A DNA stretch of 64,000 nucleotides from RDYJ01 sp034931405 (GCF_034931405.1 NZ_JAYGHA010000028.1:13863-77862), one strand, 5' to 3'. Positions 8,713 to 18,334 are shown, counted from the first letter of the stretch. Numbers and translations are program-made. Notes: generated by a model not told the origin, from the letters alone.

Positions 8713-9501
8713 ATGACCAAACAAACAAATACAATTATCGTTTTTGATATTGATGGTGTAATTCGTGATGTTGGTGGTTCTTATCGTCGCGCCTTAGCAG
8801 ATACTGTAGAGCATTTTACTAATCAGGCTTATCGTCCTACAGATATAGATATTGATAATCTCAAATCTGAGGGAATTTGGAATAATGATTGGGAAGGTTC
8901 ACAGGAATTAATTTACCGCCACTTTGTTAGCCAAGGAAATACCAGGGAACAACTGCAATTAAATTATGAACATATAGTCAATTATTTTCAGTCTCGTTAC
9001 CGAGGTACAGACCCAGAAAACTGGAATGGATATATTTGCAATGAACCTTTATTATTACAACCGAGTTATTTAGAAGAACTCACACAAGCAGATATTAGTT
9101 GGGGATTTTTTAGCGGTGCTACTCGTGGTTCTGCTACATACATCTTAGAAAAACGCTTGGGTTTAAAATCTCCGGTTTTAATTGCTATGGAAGATGCACC
9201 CGGTAAACCTGATCCTACGGGGCTTTTTGCTACTATTAAGTTATTAGAAAATGGCAGTGATAAAAAACAAACGGTGATATATGTTGGTGATACAGTAGCA
9301 GATATGCACACTGTCGAAAAAGCCAAGATTTTAGATAATTCTCGCACTTGGGTAGGGGTGGGAGTTTTACCACCTCACGTACAGGAAACAGCAGTAAGAA
9401 GGGATGCTTATGCTGCAACACTGATGAAAGCAGGTGCAAAGATAGTATTTAATAATGTACAGGAATTAACACCAGGAAAAATTCAGGAGTGGGAAAGGTG
9501 A
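8713..9501 (+). CDS. HAD superfamily (subfamily IA) hydrolase
   Basis: A 262-residue protein. Motif I is FDIDGVIRDVG, with nucleophile D12 and acid D14. Motif II is likely the Ser/Thr in FFSGATRGS, motif III the Lys in APGKPDP, and motif IV is YVGDTVADM. The layout and the insert with ILEKRLGLKSPVLIAMEDAPGKPDP resemble the conserved cyanobacterial HAD-IA hypothetical group (TIGR01548-like). A phosphatase or phosphonatase-type reaction is expected; substrate unknown. The P450 gene starts 72 bp downstream on the same strand. Confidence 0.85.
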   Translation: MTKQTNTIIVFDIDGVIRDVGGSYRRALADTVEHFTNQAYRPTDIDIDNLKSEGIWNNDWEGSQELIYRHFVSQGNTREQLQLNYEHIVNYFQSRYRGTDPENWNGYICNEPLLLQPSYLEELTQADISWGFFSGATRGSATYILEKRLGLKSPVLIAMEDAPGKPDPTGLFATIKLLENGSDKKQTVIYVGDTVADMHTVEKAKILDNSRTWVGVGVLPPHVQETAVRRDAYAATLMKAGAKIVFNNVQELTPGKIQEWER

Positions 9502-9573
9502 TAAACTCAATTAGTATTCTCAGATTCTCAATGTAAATCAATTAACTCCAATTATGGGGAGATAAATTTAAAG

Positions 9574-10965
9574 ATGTCTGTTTTTAAAGTGCCTGAAAAA
9601 CCCCATCTATCCTTATTCCAGAAGATTAAATGGATTACTCACCCTGTGGAACTTCTGGAAACTTATGCTCAAGAATATGGTGACATTTTTTCTCTCCCAA
9701 TTGGTGTAGGAAGTAAAACTCAAGTATTAATTAGCAATCCCCACGGGATTCAGCAGATTTTTACTGCTGATGCCAAATATTTGGATTCTGGTGAGGTAGC
9801 TGGAGTAAAACCGCCTTTTTTGGGACAACAATCACTGATTGCCCTTTCTGGAGAGCGTCATAAGCGACAACGCAAACTTTTAACACCACCCTTTCATGGA
9901 GAAAGGATGCTGGCTTATGGCCAGCTAATTGAAAAAATAGCTGAAGAAGTTACGAGCAAATGGACAATTAATAAACCATTTTTAGTCCGTTCTTCCATGC
10001 AGGGAATTACCTTTCAGGTGATTTTGAAAGCCGTATTTGGTCTTGAGAATGGACCTCGTTACGAACAACTAAGTAGACTTCTCTCTACAAGGTTGGAAGG
10101 GACAAAATCTATTTTTAGGGCAATTTTACTTCTATTTCCCGTACTGCAAAAAGATTTAGGTCCATTGAGTCCTTGGGGACGCTTGGTGGAAAATGAACGG
10201 CAGATTGACAAACTAATCTACGCTGAAATTGAGGAACGCCGTCAAAAACCTGACCCATCACGCACAGATATCCTCTCTTTAATGATGGCATCTCGTGATG
10301 AGGCTGGTGAGTCAATGACAAATGTAGAATTGCGAGATGAGTTAATTACTCTTTTAATAGCAGGTCACGAAACTACAGCAACTTCTTTGTCATGGGCATT
10401 ATATTGGATTCACCATGAGCCAAAAGTATATAAGCAACTGCTAGAAGAACTTGATTCTCTTGATGATAAAGCTGATGTCAATACTATCCTCCGATTACCA
10501 TATTTAGATGCTGTCTACAAAGAAACGCTGCGGATTTGCCCAGTAACTATGTTTGCGTTTCCCAGAATGGTTAAATCACCGTTACAGGTATTAGATTATC
10601 AGTTTGAGCCTGGTACAATACTTTCTCCCTGTATTTATCTCACTCATCATCGAGAAGATTTATATCCTGAGTCTAAAAAGTTCAAGCCAGAGCGTTTTTT
10701 AGAACGTCAATTTTCACCCTATGAATATTTGCCCTTTGGAGGTGGCAACCGTCGTTGTATTGGCATGGCATTTGCTCAATTTGAGATGAAACTGATTTTG
10801 GCAAAGGTGCTGTCTCGATGGCAGTTAGCATTAATTGACAATCAACCAGTACAGCCAGTACGTCGGGGTTTGTTGTTATCACCACCGGATAGTTTACGGA
10901 TGGTAGCGACGGGGAGAAGACAGGAAAAACAGCCGACTCTCAATACTCGCTCTAGTTTAGGTTAA
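9574..10965 (+). CDS. Cytochrome P450, CYP110-like
   Basis: A 463-residue haem monooxygenase with all landmarks. The I-helix oxygen-binding motif is AGHETT at residues 263-268. The K-helix ETLR follows, then the PERF region (FKPERFLERQF). The haem loop is FGGGNRRCIGMAF with the axial Cys at residue 395. There is no membrane anchor, as usual for bacterial P450s. Overall similarity by eye is to the CYP110 family of Nostocales, which hydroxylate fatty acids or terpenoids. The sulfotransferase-like gene follows within about 22 bp, which suggests co-transcription. Confidence 0.93.
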   Translation: MSVFKVPEKPHLSLFQKIKWITHPVELLETYAQEYGDIFSLPIGVGSKTQVLISNPHGIQQIFTADAKYLDSGEVAGVKPPFLGQQSLIALSGERHKRQRKLLTPPFHGERMLAYGQLIEKIAEEVTSKWTINKPFLVRSSMQGITFQVILKAVFGLENGPRYEQLSRLLSTRLEGTKSIFRAILLLFPVLQKDLGPLSPWGRLVENERQIDKLIYAEIEERRQKPDPSRTDILSLMMASRDEAGESMTNVELRDELITLLIAGHETTATSLSWALYWIHHEPKVYKQLLEELDSLDDKADVNTILRLPYLDAVYKETLRICPVTMFAFPRMVKSPLQVLDYQFEPGTILSPCIYLTHHREDLYPESKKFKPERFLERQFSPYEYLPFGGGNRRCIGMAFAQFEMKLILAKVLSRWQLALIDNQPVQPVRRGLLLSPPDSLRMVATGRRQEKQPTLNTRSSLG

Positions 10966-10987
10966 AAACTTGTATAAAGTCATTAAA

Positions 10988-12121
10988 ATGAGTGCAAAAA
11001 TTCTTCACATTCAAAGCAAAAATAGAACCCCTGCTAGTCTATTTGCAAACCTCCAGGATTTTAGTTATGAGCTAGGGGAGACTATTGACTCAAAAACTAT
11101 TCTTGAGAATCCAAATATTAGCTTATATTGTCTAGACCACAAAAATAAACAAGCAATTTTTGTAGAAACACCTTTGGATATTGATATTTATGAGCCTCCT
11201 TTTCTTTACCTAGCTCAATATGAATATGCTCAAAGGCTAATTGCAGTTCCTTACGAAGAATTTCACCAACTAGCACAAGATATCCAAGATTCAATTGGGC
11301 AGATTATCATGATTTACTCTGTAGGGCGATGTGGCTCTACTTTGCTAAGTAAAGTATTTAATCAAGTAGATACTGTTCTAAGTTTATCAGAACCAGATGT
11401 ATTTTCTCAAATTGTAGGTTTTAGAAGTCCTGATGGTAGTAATGAGAGTGGAATTGAAGAACTACTCAGAAGTTGTATTTGTCTTTTAGCCAAATCAACT
11501 GTAAACGTAAAAGAGTCATTCTGTGCAATCAAGTTGCGGAGTTTTGGCATTGAGGTAGCAGATTTGATACATCGCATCTGTCCTGAAGCAAAACTAATTT
11601 TTATGTATCGTAATGCTGAAGATGTAGTGAAATCATCTATGCGTGCTTTTGTCTATTTCAGTAAAATACTACCGATAATTGAACAAAATGTAGAACTGTA
11701 TAGTCAATTTGTCCCATTACTTAAGGAGTATGCCAACTATATAGATTTTAAGGATTCTAAGGCAATTGATTTCTACACAATTATGTGGCTATCTGTGATA
11801 CATCGCTACCTCTTACTTTATCAAGCAGGTATACCTATATCTGCTCTACGCTATGAGGACTTAACAGAAGATTCAAAACAGGTTGTCACATCTATTTTTA
11901 ATTATTGTGGTCTACCAGAATCTGAAGCTTCTAATGCCTGTTTAGCATTACAAAAAGATTCTCAAAGTGGTTCTAACTTCTCTAGAGAAAACACTCGTGA
12001 AAATGAGAGTAACATCCCAGATATTTTAGAAATACAGGAAAAAATTAATGCTCTATTAGATAAACATCCAACAATTAAAACAGCAGATTTCATAGTTCCT
12101 AATACTTTGAAATTCTGCTGA
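10988..12121 (+). CDS. Sulfotransferase-like protein (P-loop)
   Basis: Start taken as ATG 10988 (377 residues); an upstream in-frame TTG at 10970 is less likely. Around residues 108-122 it has MIYSVGRCGSTLLSKVF, the 5'-phosphosulfate-binding loop of PAPS sulfotransferases. AKLIFMYRNAEDVVKSSMRAF corresponds to the 3'-phosphate-binding RxxxD/SxxxS region, and ALRYEDLT to the C-terminal motif. Expected activity is transfer of sulfate from PAPS to a hydroxyl. Position directly behind the P450 suggests action on a hydroxylated product, which is inference. The acceptor is unknown. Confidence 0.75.
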   Translation: MSAKILHIQSKNRTPASLFANLQDFSYELGETIDSKTILENPNISLYCLDHKNKQAIFVETPLDIDIYEPPFLYLAQYEYAQRLIAVPYEEFHQLAQDIQDSIGQIIMIYSVGRCGSTLLSKVFNQVDTVLSLSEPDVFSQIVGFRSPDGSNESGIEELLRSCICLLAKSTVNVKESFCAIKLRSFGIEVADLIHRICPEAKLIFMYRNAEDVVKSSMRAFVYFSKILPIIEQNVELYSQFVPLLKEYANYIDFKDSKAIDFYTIMWLSVIHRYLLLYQAGIPISALRYEDLTEDSKQVVTSIFNYCGLPESEASNACLALQKDSQSGSNFSRENTRENESNIPDILEIQEKINALLDKHPTIKTADFIVPNTLKFC

Positions 12122-12136
12122 TCAAAGTTATGAGGA

Positions 12137-13414
12137 CTATTTCAGAGCTAAAACAGGCTTACCAGTAGAAACAGCCTGTTCCACAATATCAATTGCTCGC
12201 TTTACTCCCCCTGCTTTCTGAATTGCTGCTTGTAACCTGAGAGCATTCTTTCTGTAACTATCTTCTGTTAACACCTTGTTAATAGCAACCTGCAAATTAT
12301 CAACATTAACTTTCTTCACAGGAATAGCTTCACCACACCCAGACCAAACTATCCGAGAAGCTACTCCTGGTTGATCATTAGCAACGGGAATTGCCACCAT
12401 TGGTACACCATTGGTTAAACATTCCAATGTGGTATTAAGTCCTGCATGGGTAATAGTTAAAGCAGCTTTTTCTAATAGTTGTAATTGTGGTGCATAACGA
12501 ACTACTAAAGGATTTCCTGGTAGTCCTTGCAGAACTTCAGGATCAGCCGAACCACCCAAAGAAATTACAAGTTGTGCATCCAAATCTTGACAAGCTGCGG
12601 CAATTTTTTGAAAAACTGGTAATAACCGATTTTGTAAAGTTCCCATTGAAGCATAAATTAAAGGTTGTCCTGTTAATTTATCAAAAGGAAAATCAGCAAC
12701 TTCTCTACCAATTGGACTGTGATATGGTCCTGTGAAATGAAAACACTCAGGTAATTTTGTCCGAGGAAATTCAAATTCAGCAGGTTGTTGACTGATTTGA
12801 GCTAGTTGAGAATAGCGTTGATTTGGACTAGAGAATACAGGTAAATTTTTCTCTAACCGGTAATCATCTACAACTTTTGTGATAGGTTGAGTTAGACGAT
12901 TTAATAATTGATAACCTAATTTGTTCCGCAGTTTTACCCACCAAGCTGGGTTATAAAACCAATTTGTCATGAAGGGAGGAACACTAGTTTCTCGATTTAA
13001 TACAACAGCACTGCAAATAGTAATAAAAGGCAGTCCAGAAACATCTGCAATTGTTCCTCCTTCTGACGTAACTTGATCTATTAATAATGCTTGTATACCT
13101 GCTTCTTTGATAGCTGTTGGTGCATATTTAAGGTTAACAATAGTACCTTGTGTTAATAGGTTAATGGTATATTTTAGTGCTTCCTGTCCGCTCAACTCTC
13201 CTAATTTATCAAAAGATGCTTTTGCTGACCCCTGGGGAAATTCAGATTCACCAATGATTTGAAATTCTAAACCTGCTGCTTGTGCTTTGGGTTGAGCATC
13301 CAGAACACCAATTAAGGTCACACGATGGCCACGCTGTTGTAATTCTTTTCCTAGAGGTAGCATTGTGTTCCAGTGACCAGTAGATGCTGGACACATTAAG
13401 CCATAATGAGTCAT
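12137..13414 (-). CDS. GT1 family (UGT/MGT-like) glycosyltransferase
   Basis: A 425-residue GT-B enzyme. The N-terminal acceptor domain begins HYGLMCPASTGHWNTMLPL with a catalytic-type His in the GHWN loop. The donor domain has PLIYASMGTLQNR, then HAGLNTTLECLTNGVPMVAIPVANDQPGVASRI, the UGT signature that binds the nucleotide sugar. Similar to macrolide or zeaxanthin glucosyltransferases (CrtX-like), but the acceptor cannot be assigned from sequence. It converges on the sulfotransferase gene with only 15 bp between them. Confidence 0.85.
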   Translation of the reverse strand: MTHYGLMCPASTGHWNTMLPLGKELQQRGHRVTLIGVLDAQPKAQAAGLEFQIIGESEFPQGSAKASFDKLGELSGQEALKYTINLLTQGTIVNLKYAPTAIKEAGIQALLIDQVTSEGGTIADVSGLPFITICSAVVLNRETSVPPFMTNWFYNPAWWVKLRNKLGYQLLNRLTQPITKVVDDYRLEKNLPVFSSPNQRYSQLAQISQQPAEFEFPRTKLPECFHFTGPYHSPIGREVADFPFDKLTGQPLIYASMGTLQNRLLPVFQKIAAACQDLDAQLVISLGGSADPEVLQGLPGNPLVVRYAPQLQLLEKAALTITHAGLNTTLECLTNGVPMVAIPVANDQPGVASRIVWSGCGEAIPVKKVNVDNLQVAINKVLTEDSYRKNALRLQAAIQKAGGVKRAIDIVEQAVSTGKPVLALK

Positions 13415-13581
13415 ATTATTATTTTCTGGTTAATTACAATAGATGTATACCAGAAAACTGCCCCATAGATTTAAAGCATAGGTATTTTCGTTTAAAAGTG
13501 CTTACTCTAATTTTAAAAACTTATGTTTAACTCTCAAAAACCTTAAACTTCTCTTCTTCAAGAATCAGGATAGTATCAATT

Positions 13582-14115
13582 ATGCCTTTAATTAGCCTGG
13601 TAGCCGCCATTTCCGAAAATCGGATTTTAGCCGATTCCACAAAAGAACATATTCATGTAGGTATTCCTTGGAATATTCCCAGTGATGTACGTCATTTTCA
13701 AGAAATTACTTGGCGACATCCTGTAATTATGGGTCGTAAAACTTATTCTACTTTTAATACACCCTTACCAAATCGTACAAATATAATCGTTACTAGAAAT
13801 CTTGATTATCAAGCCCCCGGTTGTCTTGTTTTTCATTCACTATCCCAGGCAATTAAATGGACAGAAATGAGTGAAACTGAGGAAATATTTATTGCTGGTG
13901 GCGGAGAAATTTATACTGAGTCTATCAAATTTGCCAATAAGCTTTATTTAACTATTGTTGAAGGTGATTTTGTCGGCGATATATACTTTCCTGAGTTTGC
14001 CAATTTTGGCAGAGTAATTAAAGAAAAGCAGTTGCAAGAAAATGGCTTTAAGTTTAAGTTTGTGGAAATTGAAAGGTGCGTTAATCAGGTAACGCCACCT
14101 ACAATCATTGAATAA
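13582..14115 (+). CDS. folA: Dihydrofolate reductase
   Basis: A 177-residue protein with the DHFR order: LISLVAAISENRIL; GIPWNIPSDVRHF (substrate loop, Asp equivalent to E. coli D27); HPVIMGRKTYSTF (NADPH-binding Arg/Lys-Thr); NIIVTRN; IFIAGGGEIYTESI (Gly-Gly cis-peptide); and a C-terminal DIYFPEF strand. It reduces dihydrofolate to tetrahydrofolate with NADPH. It stands alone, with no thymidylate synthase gene beside it in the window. Confidence 0.93.
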   Translation: MPLISLVAAISENRILADSTKEHIHVGIPWNIPSDVRHFQEITWRHPVIMGRKTYSTFNTPLPNRTNIIVTRNLDYQAPGCLVFHSLSQAIKWTEMSETEEIFIAGGGEIYTESIKFANKLYLTIVEGDFVGDIYFPEFANFGRVIKEKQLQENGFKFKFVEIERCVNQVTPPTIIE

Positions 14116-14134
14116 TGTATTTTGGGAAATTTCT

Positions 14135-14935
14135 TTATTTTAATTTCAAAAATTTATCCAATGCTGCAACCATACTAGGAGGCCAACGCCGAATATTTGT
14201 TACCCAATTCATATCTTTATAACGAGTATCAAGTCCGTAAGCTGCTACCCAGTTGCTTTCAGCTTCTCCTTTGTTACCTCCTACCCAATAAGCAGCGGTT
14301 AAAGCAGCACGCATATCAGCAAATTGGGGATATTTACGGACTATATTCCGCATTTCCCGAATGGCTTTATCTGTTTGATTAGTTTCATACAAAGCTAGGG
14401 CATAATTAGCACGAGCGAAAGCGAAATTGGGAGCAATTTCTGTAGCTTTTTGATAATCTAAAATCGCTTCTTCCCATTTTCCTAAACCTGTTTTAGCATT
14501 ACCCAGGTTGTTGTAGGCCATCGCATCATTAGGATCTAATTCTAATACATGATTATAATCAGCGATCGCATCTTCCCATCTTCCCAATCCTTCTAACGCT
14601 GTCCCCCGATTTAAATAAGGGTCTGTGACATTAGGTGCTAATTCGACAGCTTTGTTATAATCTGTTAATGCTGCTGGCAATTTATTCTGACTCACACGAG
14701 AATTACCCCGATTACTCCACGCACCTGCATTAGTGGGAAACTTTTCAATAATCTGGGTCCAATAAGCTTCTGCTGTGACAAAATCACCTTTATTAGTAGC
14801 TGCAAAAGCTTTAGTTGCTAACTCATCCCCTAATTGTAACTCTTCTGGGGTAATGGTTTGGGTTTGTGCGATCGCTGGTGTACAAAAGCCAAACACTAGT
14901 AGTAGACTTAAGAAAATACAGATTAATTTAATCAT
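14135..14935 (-). CDS. Exported TPR-repeat protein
   Basis: A 266-residue product. The signal peptide MIKLICIFLSLLLVFGFCTPAIAQ has a likely cleavage after AIA-Q. About four TPR units follow from residue 35 (GAWSNRGNSRVSQNKLPAAL, PYLNRGTALEGLGRWEDAIA, AYNNLGNAKTGLGKWEEAIL, FARANYALALYETNQTDKAI). The C-terminal part ends NWVTNIRRWPPSMVAALDKFLKL. It probably acts as a lumenal or periplasmic protein-protein adaptor, like other cyanobacterial lumenal TPR proteins. Partner unknown. Confidence 0.82.
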   Translation of the reverse strand: MIKLICIFLSLLLVFGFCTPAIAQTQTITPEELQLGDELATKAFAATNKGDFVTAEAYWTQIIEKFPTNAGAWSNRGNSRVSQNKLPAALTDYNKAVELAPNVTDPYLNRGTALEGLGRWEDAIADYNHVLELDPNDAMAYNNLGNAKTGLGKWEEAILDYQKATEIAPNFAFARANYALALYETNQTDKAIREMRNIVRKYPQFADMRAALTAAYWVGGNKGEAESNWVAAYGLDTRYKDMNWVTNIRRWPPSMVAALDKFLKLK

Positions 14936-15048
14936 TTAACTCTCTGTGATATGCAACAAAATTAATGATATAGCAGAGAACAGCTAACAGGGAAGATTTT
15001 CCAAGTTCTTATAAAATAATCAATAATAGGCAATTAGGGGAAATTGTG

Positions 15049-15612
15049 ATGGTGAAAGCAACCACAGATAAAAAACTTACTTTAACAGAATTTCTCCAAC
15101 TCTCAACGCAAGATGTAAACTATGAGTTTGTCGATGGTTATGCAGTACCCAAGGTGTCACCCAAATATTTTCACTCAGCTTTACAAAAAACTCTCTTAAT
15201 TCTCTTGAGTATATGGTGTAAAGGGAAAGGTAGAGTTGTTCCTGAATGGGCAATTATTTTAAGACGTAAAGGTAAAGATTGGTGTCCAGTTCCCGATTTA
15301 ACTTATATTTCCTATCAACTTTTACCCAAAACTTGGCAATATAATGAAGCTTGTCCTGTTCCTCCAGAATTGGTAATTGAAATTATTTCTCCTGGTCAAA
15401 CTATGGAGGAATTTATTGATAAAGCCAAGGATTATTTTGCAGCAGGAGTTGCACGAGTTTGGGTAATTGAACCAGAAGCAAGGTCTATTAGGGTATTTTT
15501 CTCTGCTGTTCAAAGTCGAGTTTATACTGATGATATATTAATGATTGATAGTTTGTTACCTGGTTTTGAGTTAACAGTGAGACAGTTGTTTGTGGAAGCA
15601 GAATTAATTTAA
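15049..15612 (+). CDS. Uma2 family (DUF820) putative endonuclease
   Basis: ATG 15049 is preferred over GTG 15046, since AGGGG lies about 8 bases upstream. Product 187 residues. The PD-(D/E)xK-type core of the family is visible: DGYAVPK, WCPVPDLTYIS, PPELVIEIISPGQ and DKAKDYFAAGVARVWVIEP. Uma2 genes are multicopy in filamentous cyanobacteria and poorly understood. A second one is at 22124-22708 and a fragment at 21738-21805. Confidence 0.85.
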   Translation: MVKATTDKKLTLTEFLQLSTQDVNYEFVDGYAVPKVSPKYFHSALQKTLLILLSIWCKGKGRVVPEWAIILRRKGKDWCPVPDLTYISYQLLPKTWQYNEACPVPPELVIEIISPGQTMEEFIDKAKDYFAAGVARVWVIEPEARSIRVFFSAVQSRVYTDDILMIDSLLPGFELTVRQLFVEAELI

Positions 15613-15632
15613 TTTTAGATCCCCTAATTTTA

Positions 15633-15696
15633 GATCCCCGACTTCTTTTATTGATTGTGTCCATAAATTATCAATTGATGTTAGAAATCGGGGATC
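15633..15696 (+). repeat. Palindromic dispersed repeat, family A copy 3
   Basis: GATCCCCGACTTCTTTTATT and ATCGGGGATC termini flank the same AT-rich centre as at 8534 and in the same orientation. The right flank (TTAGTCCGCC) differs from the other copies. Partial duplication of the left end precedes it (15618-15625). It lies between the Uma2 gene and ruvB (convergent) and could also act as a terminator. Confidence 0.8.
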
Positions 15697-15705
15697 TTAG
15701 TCCGC

Positions 15706-16821
15706 CTATAACAACGATAACTGCTCATTAGGTGGTTTAAAACCCATGTGTTGATAAGCTGATTTTGTCGCTACTCTACCCCGTGGTGTCCGGCTTAAAT
15801 AACCAATTTGCATTAAATACGGTTCATATACTTCTTCAATGGTTTGGGTATCTTCTCCCGTCGCTGCGGCCAGAGTTTCTAAACCCACTGGACCACCATT
15901 AAAGTTTTCAATGATTACACTCAACATTTTTCTATCCGTCCAATCCAAACCGCAAGGATCGACTTGGAATAGTTGTAATGCTTCCGCTGCTACCGTTTGA
16001 TTAATTTCAGCATGGGATTTCACCTCAGCATAATCACGTACTCGTTTTAGTAATCTATTTGCGATTCTGGGTGTTCCCCGTGAACGTTTGGCGATTTCTG
16101 TCGCTCCATCTGGGTTAACAGGAGTTTGTAATAATTCAGCAGTACGGAGGACAATTTTAGTAAGTTCGTCAACTTCATAAAATCGCAGTTTTTGAATTAA
16201 CCCAAAGCGATCGCGCAAAGGTGAAGTTAACGCACCGACACGGGTTGTCGCTCCCACCAAGGTAAACTTCACCAAAGGTATACTTCTGATTCTGGCACTA
16301 GAACCCTTACCGACAGTTATATCTAAGCGATAATCTTCCATCGCCGGATAGAGAATTTCCTCAGTCATCCGTGAAAGCCGATGAATTTCATCAATAAACA
16401 GCACATCACCGGGTTTAAGATTTACCAATATCCCCACAATATCTCTTGGTCTTTCCAAAGCTGGGGCGCTAGTAATTTTATAATTTACCCCCATTTCCGA
16501 AGCTAAAATCATCGCCATTGTGGTTTTTCCCAACCCAGGCGGACCATACAGCAGCAAGTGATCCATCACTTCAGCCCTAGACTTAGCAGCTTTAATGGCA
16601 ATATCTAGCACATCCTTTAAATCTTTCTGCCCGATGTAATCTGCAAATCGCTGGGGTCTAATACTCTCTTCTTGCTTACCTTCTTCATCAATAGCTGCTT
16701 CCGGTTGCAGTATATTTTCCTCTGTAGGTACTGACTCAGAAGGTGCTTTAGATGACTCTCTGTGCTGTTTTGCTTGTCCGTTGGGTTCTGGAGACTGTTT
16801 TTTTGAGGAGTATATCGCCAT
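15706..16821 (-). CDS. ruvB: Holliday junction branch-migration ATPase RuvB
   Basis: A 371-residue AAA+ motor that drives branch migration with RuvA. An extended hydrophilic N-terminus of about 50 residues, common in cyanobacterial RuvB, is followed by RPQRFADYIGQ. Next come Walker A GPPGLGKTTM, Walker B FIDEIHRLSRM, the sensor region KFTLVGATTRVGALTSPLRDRFG and the arginine finger TRVGAL. The C-terminal winged helix ends with PRGRVATKSAYQHMG. Complete and normal. Confidence 0.96.
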   Translation of the reverse strand: MAIYSSKKQSPEPNGQAKQHRESSKAPSESVPTEENILQPEAAIDEEGKQEESIRPQRFADYIGQKDLKDVLDIAIKAAKSRAEVMDHLLLYGPPGLGKTTMAMILASEMGVNYKITSAPALERPRDIVGILVNLKPGDVLFIDEIHRLSRMTEEILYPAMEDYRLDITVGKGSSARIRSIPLVKFTLVGATTRVGALTSPLRDRFGLIQKLRFYEVDELTKIVLRTAELLQTPVNPDGATEIAKRSRGTPRIANRLLKRVRDYAEVKSHAEINQTVAAEALQLFQVDPCGLDWTDRKMLSVIIENFNGGPVGLETLAAATGEDTQTIEEVYEPYLMQIGYLSRTPRGRVATKSAYQHMGFKPPNEQLSLL

Positions 16822-16841
16822 AATTCAGCTATCTTAACTTA

Positions 16842-16915
16842 GGGACTGGGGACTGGGGATTGGGGATTGGGGACTAGGGATTGGGGACTGGGGACTGGGG
16901 ACTGAGGACTGGGTG
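16842..16915 (+). repeat. STRR: heptamer array GGGGACT/GGGGATT
   Basis: About ten units of a 7-bp repeat (GGGGACT alternating with GGGGATT) lie directly upstream of ruvB. This is typical of short tandemly repeated repetitive sequences in filamentous cyanobacteria. Confidence 0.92.
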
Positions 16916-16949
16916 GGGTGATGGGGAGAATAATCTATTATCTATTCAC

Positions 16950-16982
16950 TGTCACCTGTCACCTGTCACCTGTCACCTGTTC
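16950..16982 (+). repeat. STRR: heptamer array TCACCTG
   Basis: Four to five tandem copies of TCACCTG, 35 bp after the previous array; the two sit together between ruvB and hisF (divergent). Confidence 0.9.
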
Positions 16983-17053
16983 CCTATCACCTAATTTCCC
17001 AATTGCCTTTACAATTTAAATTCCTAGCAATTACCAAAAATAGAGAAATCACT

Positions 17054-17827
17054 ATGTTATCTAAAAGAATTTTACCTTGCTTGGATGTCAAGGCGGGCAG
17101 AGTTGTTAAAGGAATTAACTTTGTAGACCTCAAGGATGCTGGTGATCCAGTAGAACTAGCCAAGGTTTATAACGAAGCCGGTGCGGATGAGTTAGTGTTT
17201 CTGGATATTACGGCGACTCATGAAGACCGGGACACGATTATTGATGTGGTTTACCGGACTGCTGAACAGGTCTTTATTCCGCTGACTGTGGGGGGAGGAA
17301 TTCAAACCTTAGAAAATGTTAAAGGTTTGTTACGAGCCGGGGCTGATAAGGTTAGTATTAATTCTGCGGCCGTCCGTAACCCAGATTTAATCAATCAAGC
17401 GAGCGATCGCTTTGGTAATCAGTGCATCGTTGTGGCTATTGATGCCAGACGTAGAATTGACCCCAATAATCCTGGTTGGGATGTTTACGTCCGTGGTGGT
17501 AGGGAAAATACTGGTAAAGATGCTTTACTGTGGGCGCAAGAAGTTGAAAAAAGAGGGGCTGGTGAATTGTTGGTAACAAGTATGGATGCAGATGGCACTC
17601 AAGCTGGTTATGACATAGAGTTAACGCGAGCGATCGCCCAAGCTGTCGAAGTTCCTGTAATCGCATCTGGTGGTGCAGGAAATTGTGAACACATTCACGA
17701 AGCTTTAACCGATGGCCAAGCCGAAGCTGCATTATTAGCTTCTTTACTACATTTTGGACAGTTAAGCGTAGCGCAAATTAAAAATTATTTGCAGGAAAGA
17801 GCAGTCCCAGTCCGTCTCTCTTATTGA
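17054..17827 (+). CDS. hisF: Imidazole glycerol phosphate synthase, cyclase subunit
   Basis: Start set at ATG 17054 (257 residues), where the canonical MLSKRILPCLDVKAGRVVKG begins; the frame is open further upstream but not conserved. It is a (beta/alpha)8 barrel. D11 in CLDV and D131 (VVAIDARR region) are the catalytic pair positions. Phosphate-binding loops are GGGIQT and ASGGAGN. It converts PRFAR plus ammonia from HisH to IGP and AICAR in histidine and purine metabolism. Confidence 0.97.
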   Translation: MLSKRILPCLDVKAGRVVKGINFVDLKDAGDPVELAKVYNEAGADELVFLDITATHEDRDTIIDVVYRTAEQVFIPLTVGGGIQTLENVKGLLRAGADKVSINSAAVRNPDLINQASDRFGNQCIVVAIDARRRIDPNNPGWDVYVRGGRENTGKDALLWAQEVEKRGAGELLVTSMDADGTQAGYDIELTRAIAQAVEVPVIASGGAGNCEHIHEALTDGQAEAALLASLLHFGQLSVAQIKNYLQERAVPVRLSY

Positions 17828-17926
17828 TCCCAACTCCAGTCACCAAGCACATCTATCTCAGGTTGAACAAAGTTACCCAAAACAATGTTAATATTATTTT
17901 ACTAGTATGAAGAAATATTAAGAAAT

Positions 17927-18118
17927 ATGTTGATTCCTATTTTACTTTTTGATGTGGCCTTAGTGGCCTGGTCGCTGCACCTGATGGAGAAAGCCTACGA
18001 AAATAAAGAATTTTCGCTGATGTTAGCCGGTACATTGGTTGCTCTAGCTGCGGCCGCTATGTTAGTGGTCTACTTTTTGATGGGACACTGTATGAGCTAT
18101 TTATTACAGGTATCCTAG
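17927..18118 (+). CDS. Small two-helix membrane protein
   Basis: 63 residues: one hydrophobic segment at 2-19 (LIPILLFDVALVAWSLHLM), a short charged loop (EKAYENKEF), then a second at 29-53 (LMLAGTLVALAAAAMLVVYFLMG). It looks like a genuine conserved small cyanobacterial membrane protein, but I cannot name it. Confidence 0.6.
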   Translation: MLIPILLFDVALVAWSLHLMEKAYENKEFSLMLAGTLVALAAAAMLVVYFLMGHCMSYLLQVS

Positions 18119-18168
18119 AAAAAAGTTTAACAATTAGGCCGAATAATCTACATATATTGAACAATTAA

Positions 18169-18198
18169 GATCCCCTGATTCTTAGAGCAGTCGGGGAT
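18169..18198 (+). repeat. Degenerate GATCCCC...GGGGAT hairpin (family A-like)
   Basis: The arms GATCCCCTGA and CAGTCGGGGATT form an imperfect hairpin after the small membrane protein gene. It may serve as its terminator. Confidence 0.55.
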
Positions 18199-18334
18199 TT
18201 GATATATTTAATTTATGCTAAAGCGCAATACTGTTTCTACTATGTCTGATTGAACAATGATTATACTTTTTTAAACTGGGAATAGAGGAGCGGTAGAACC
18301 TGTTAACTCTTGGTATCGAATGATAAAATCTGCA

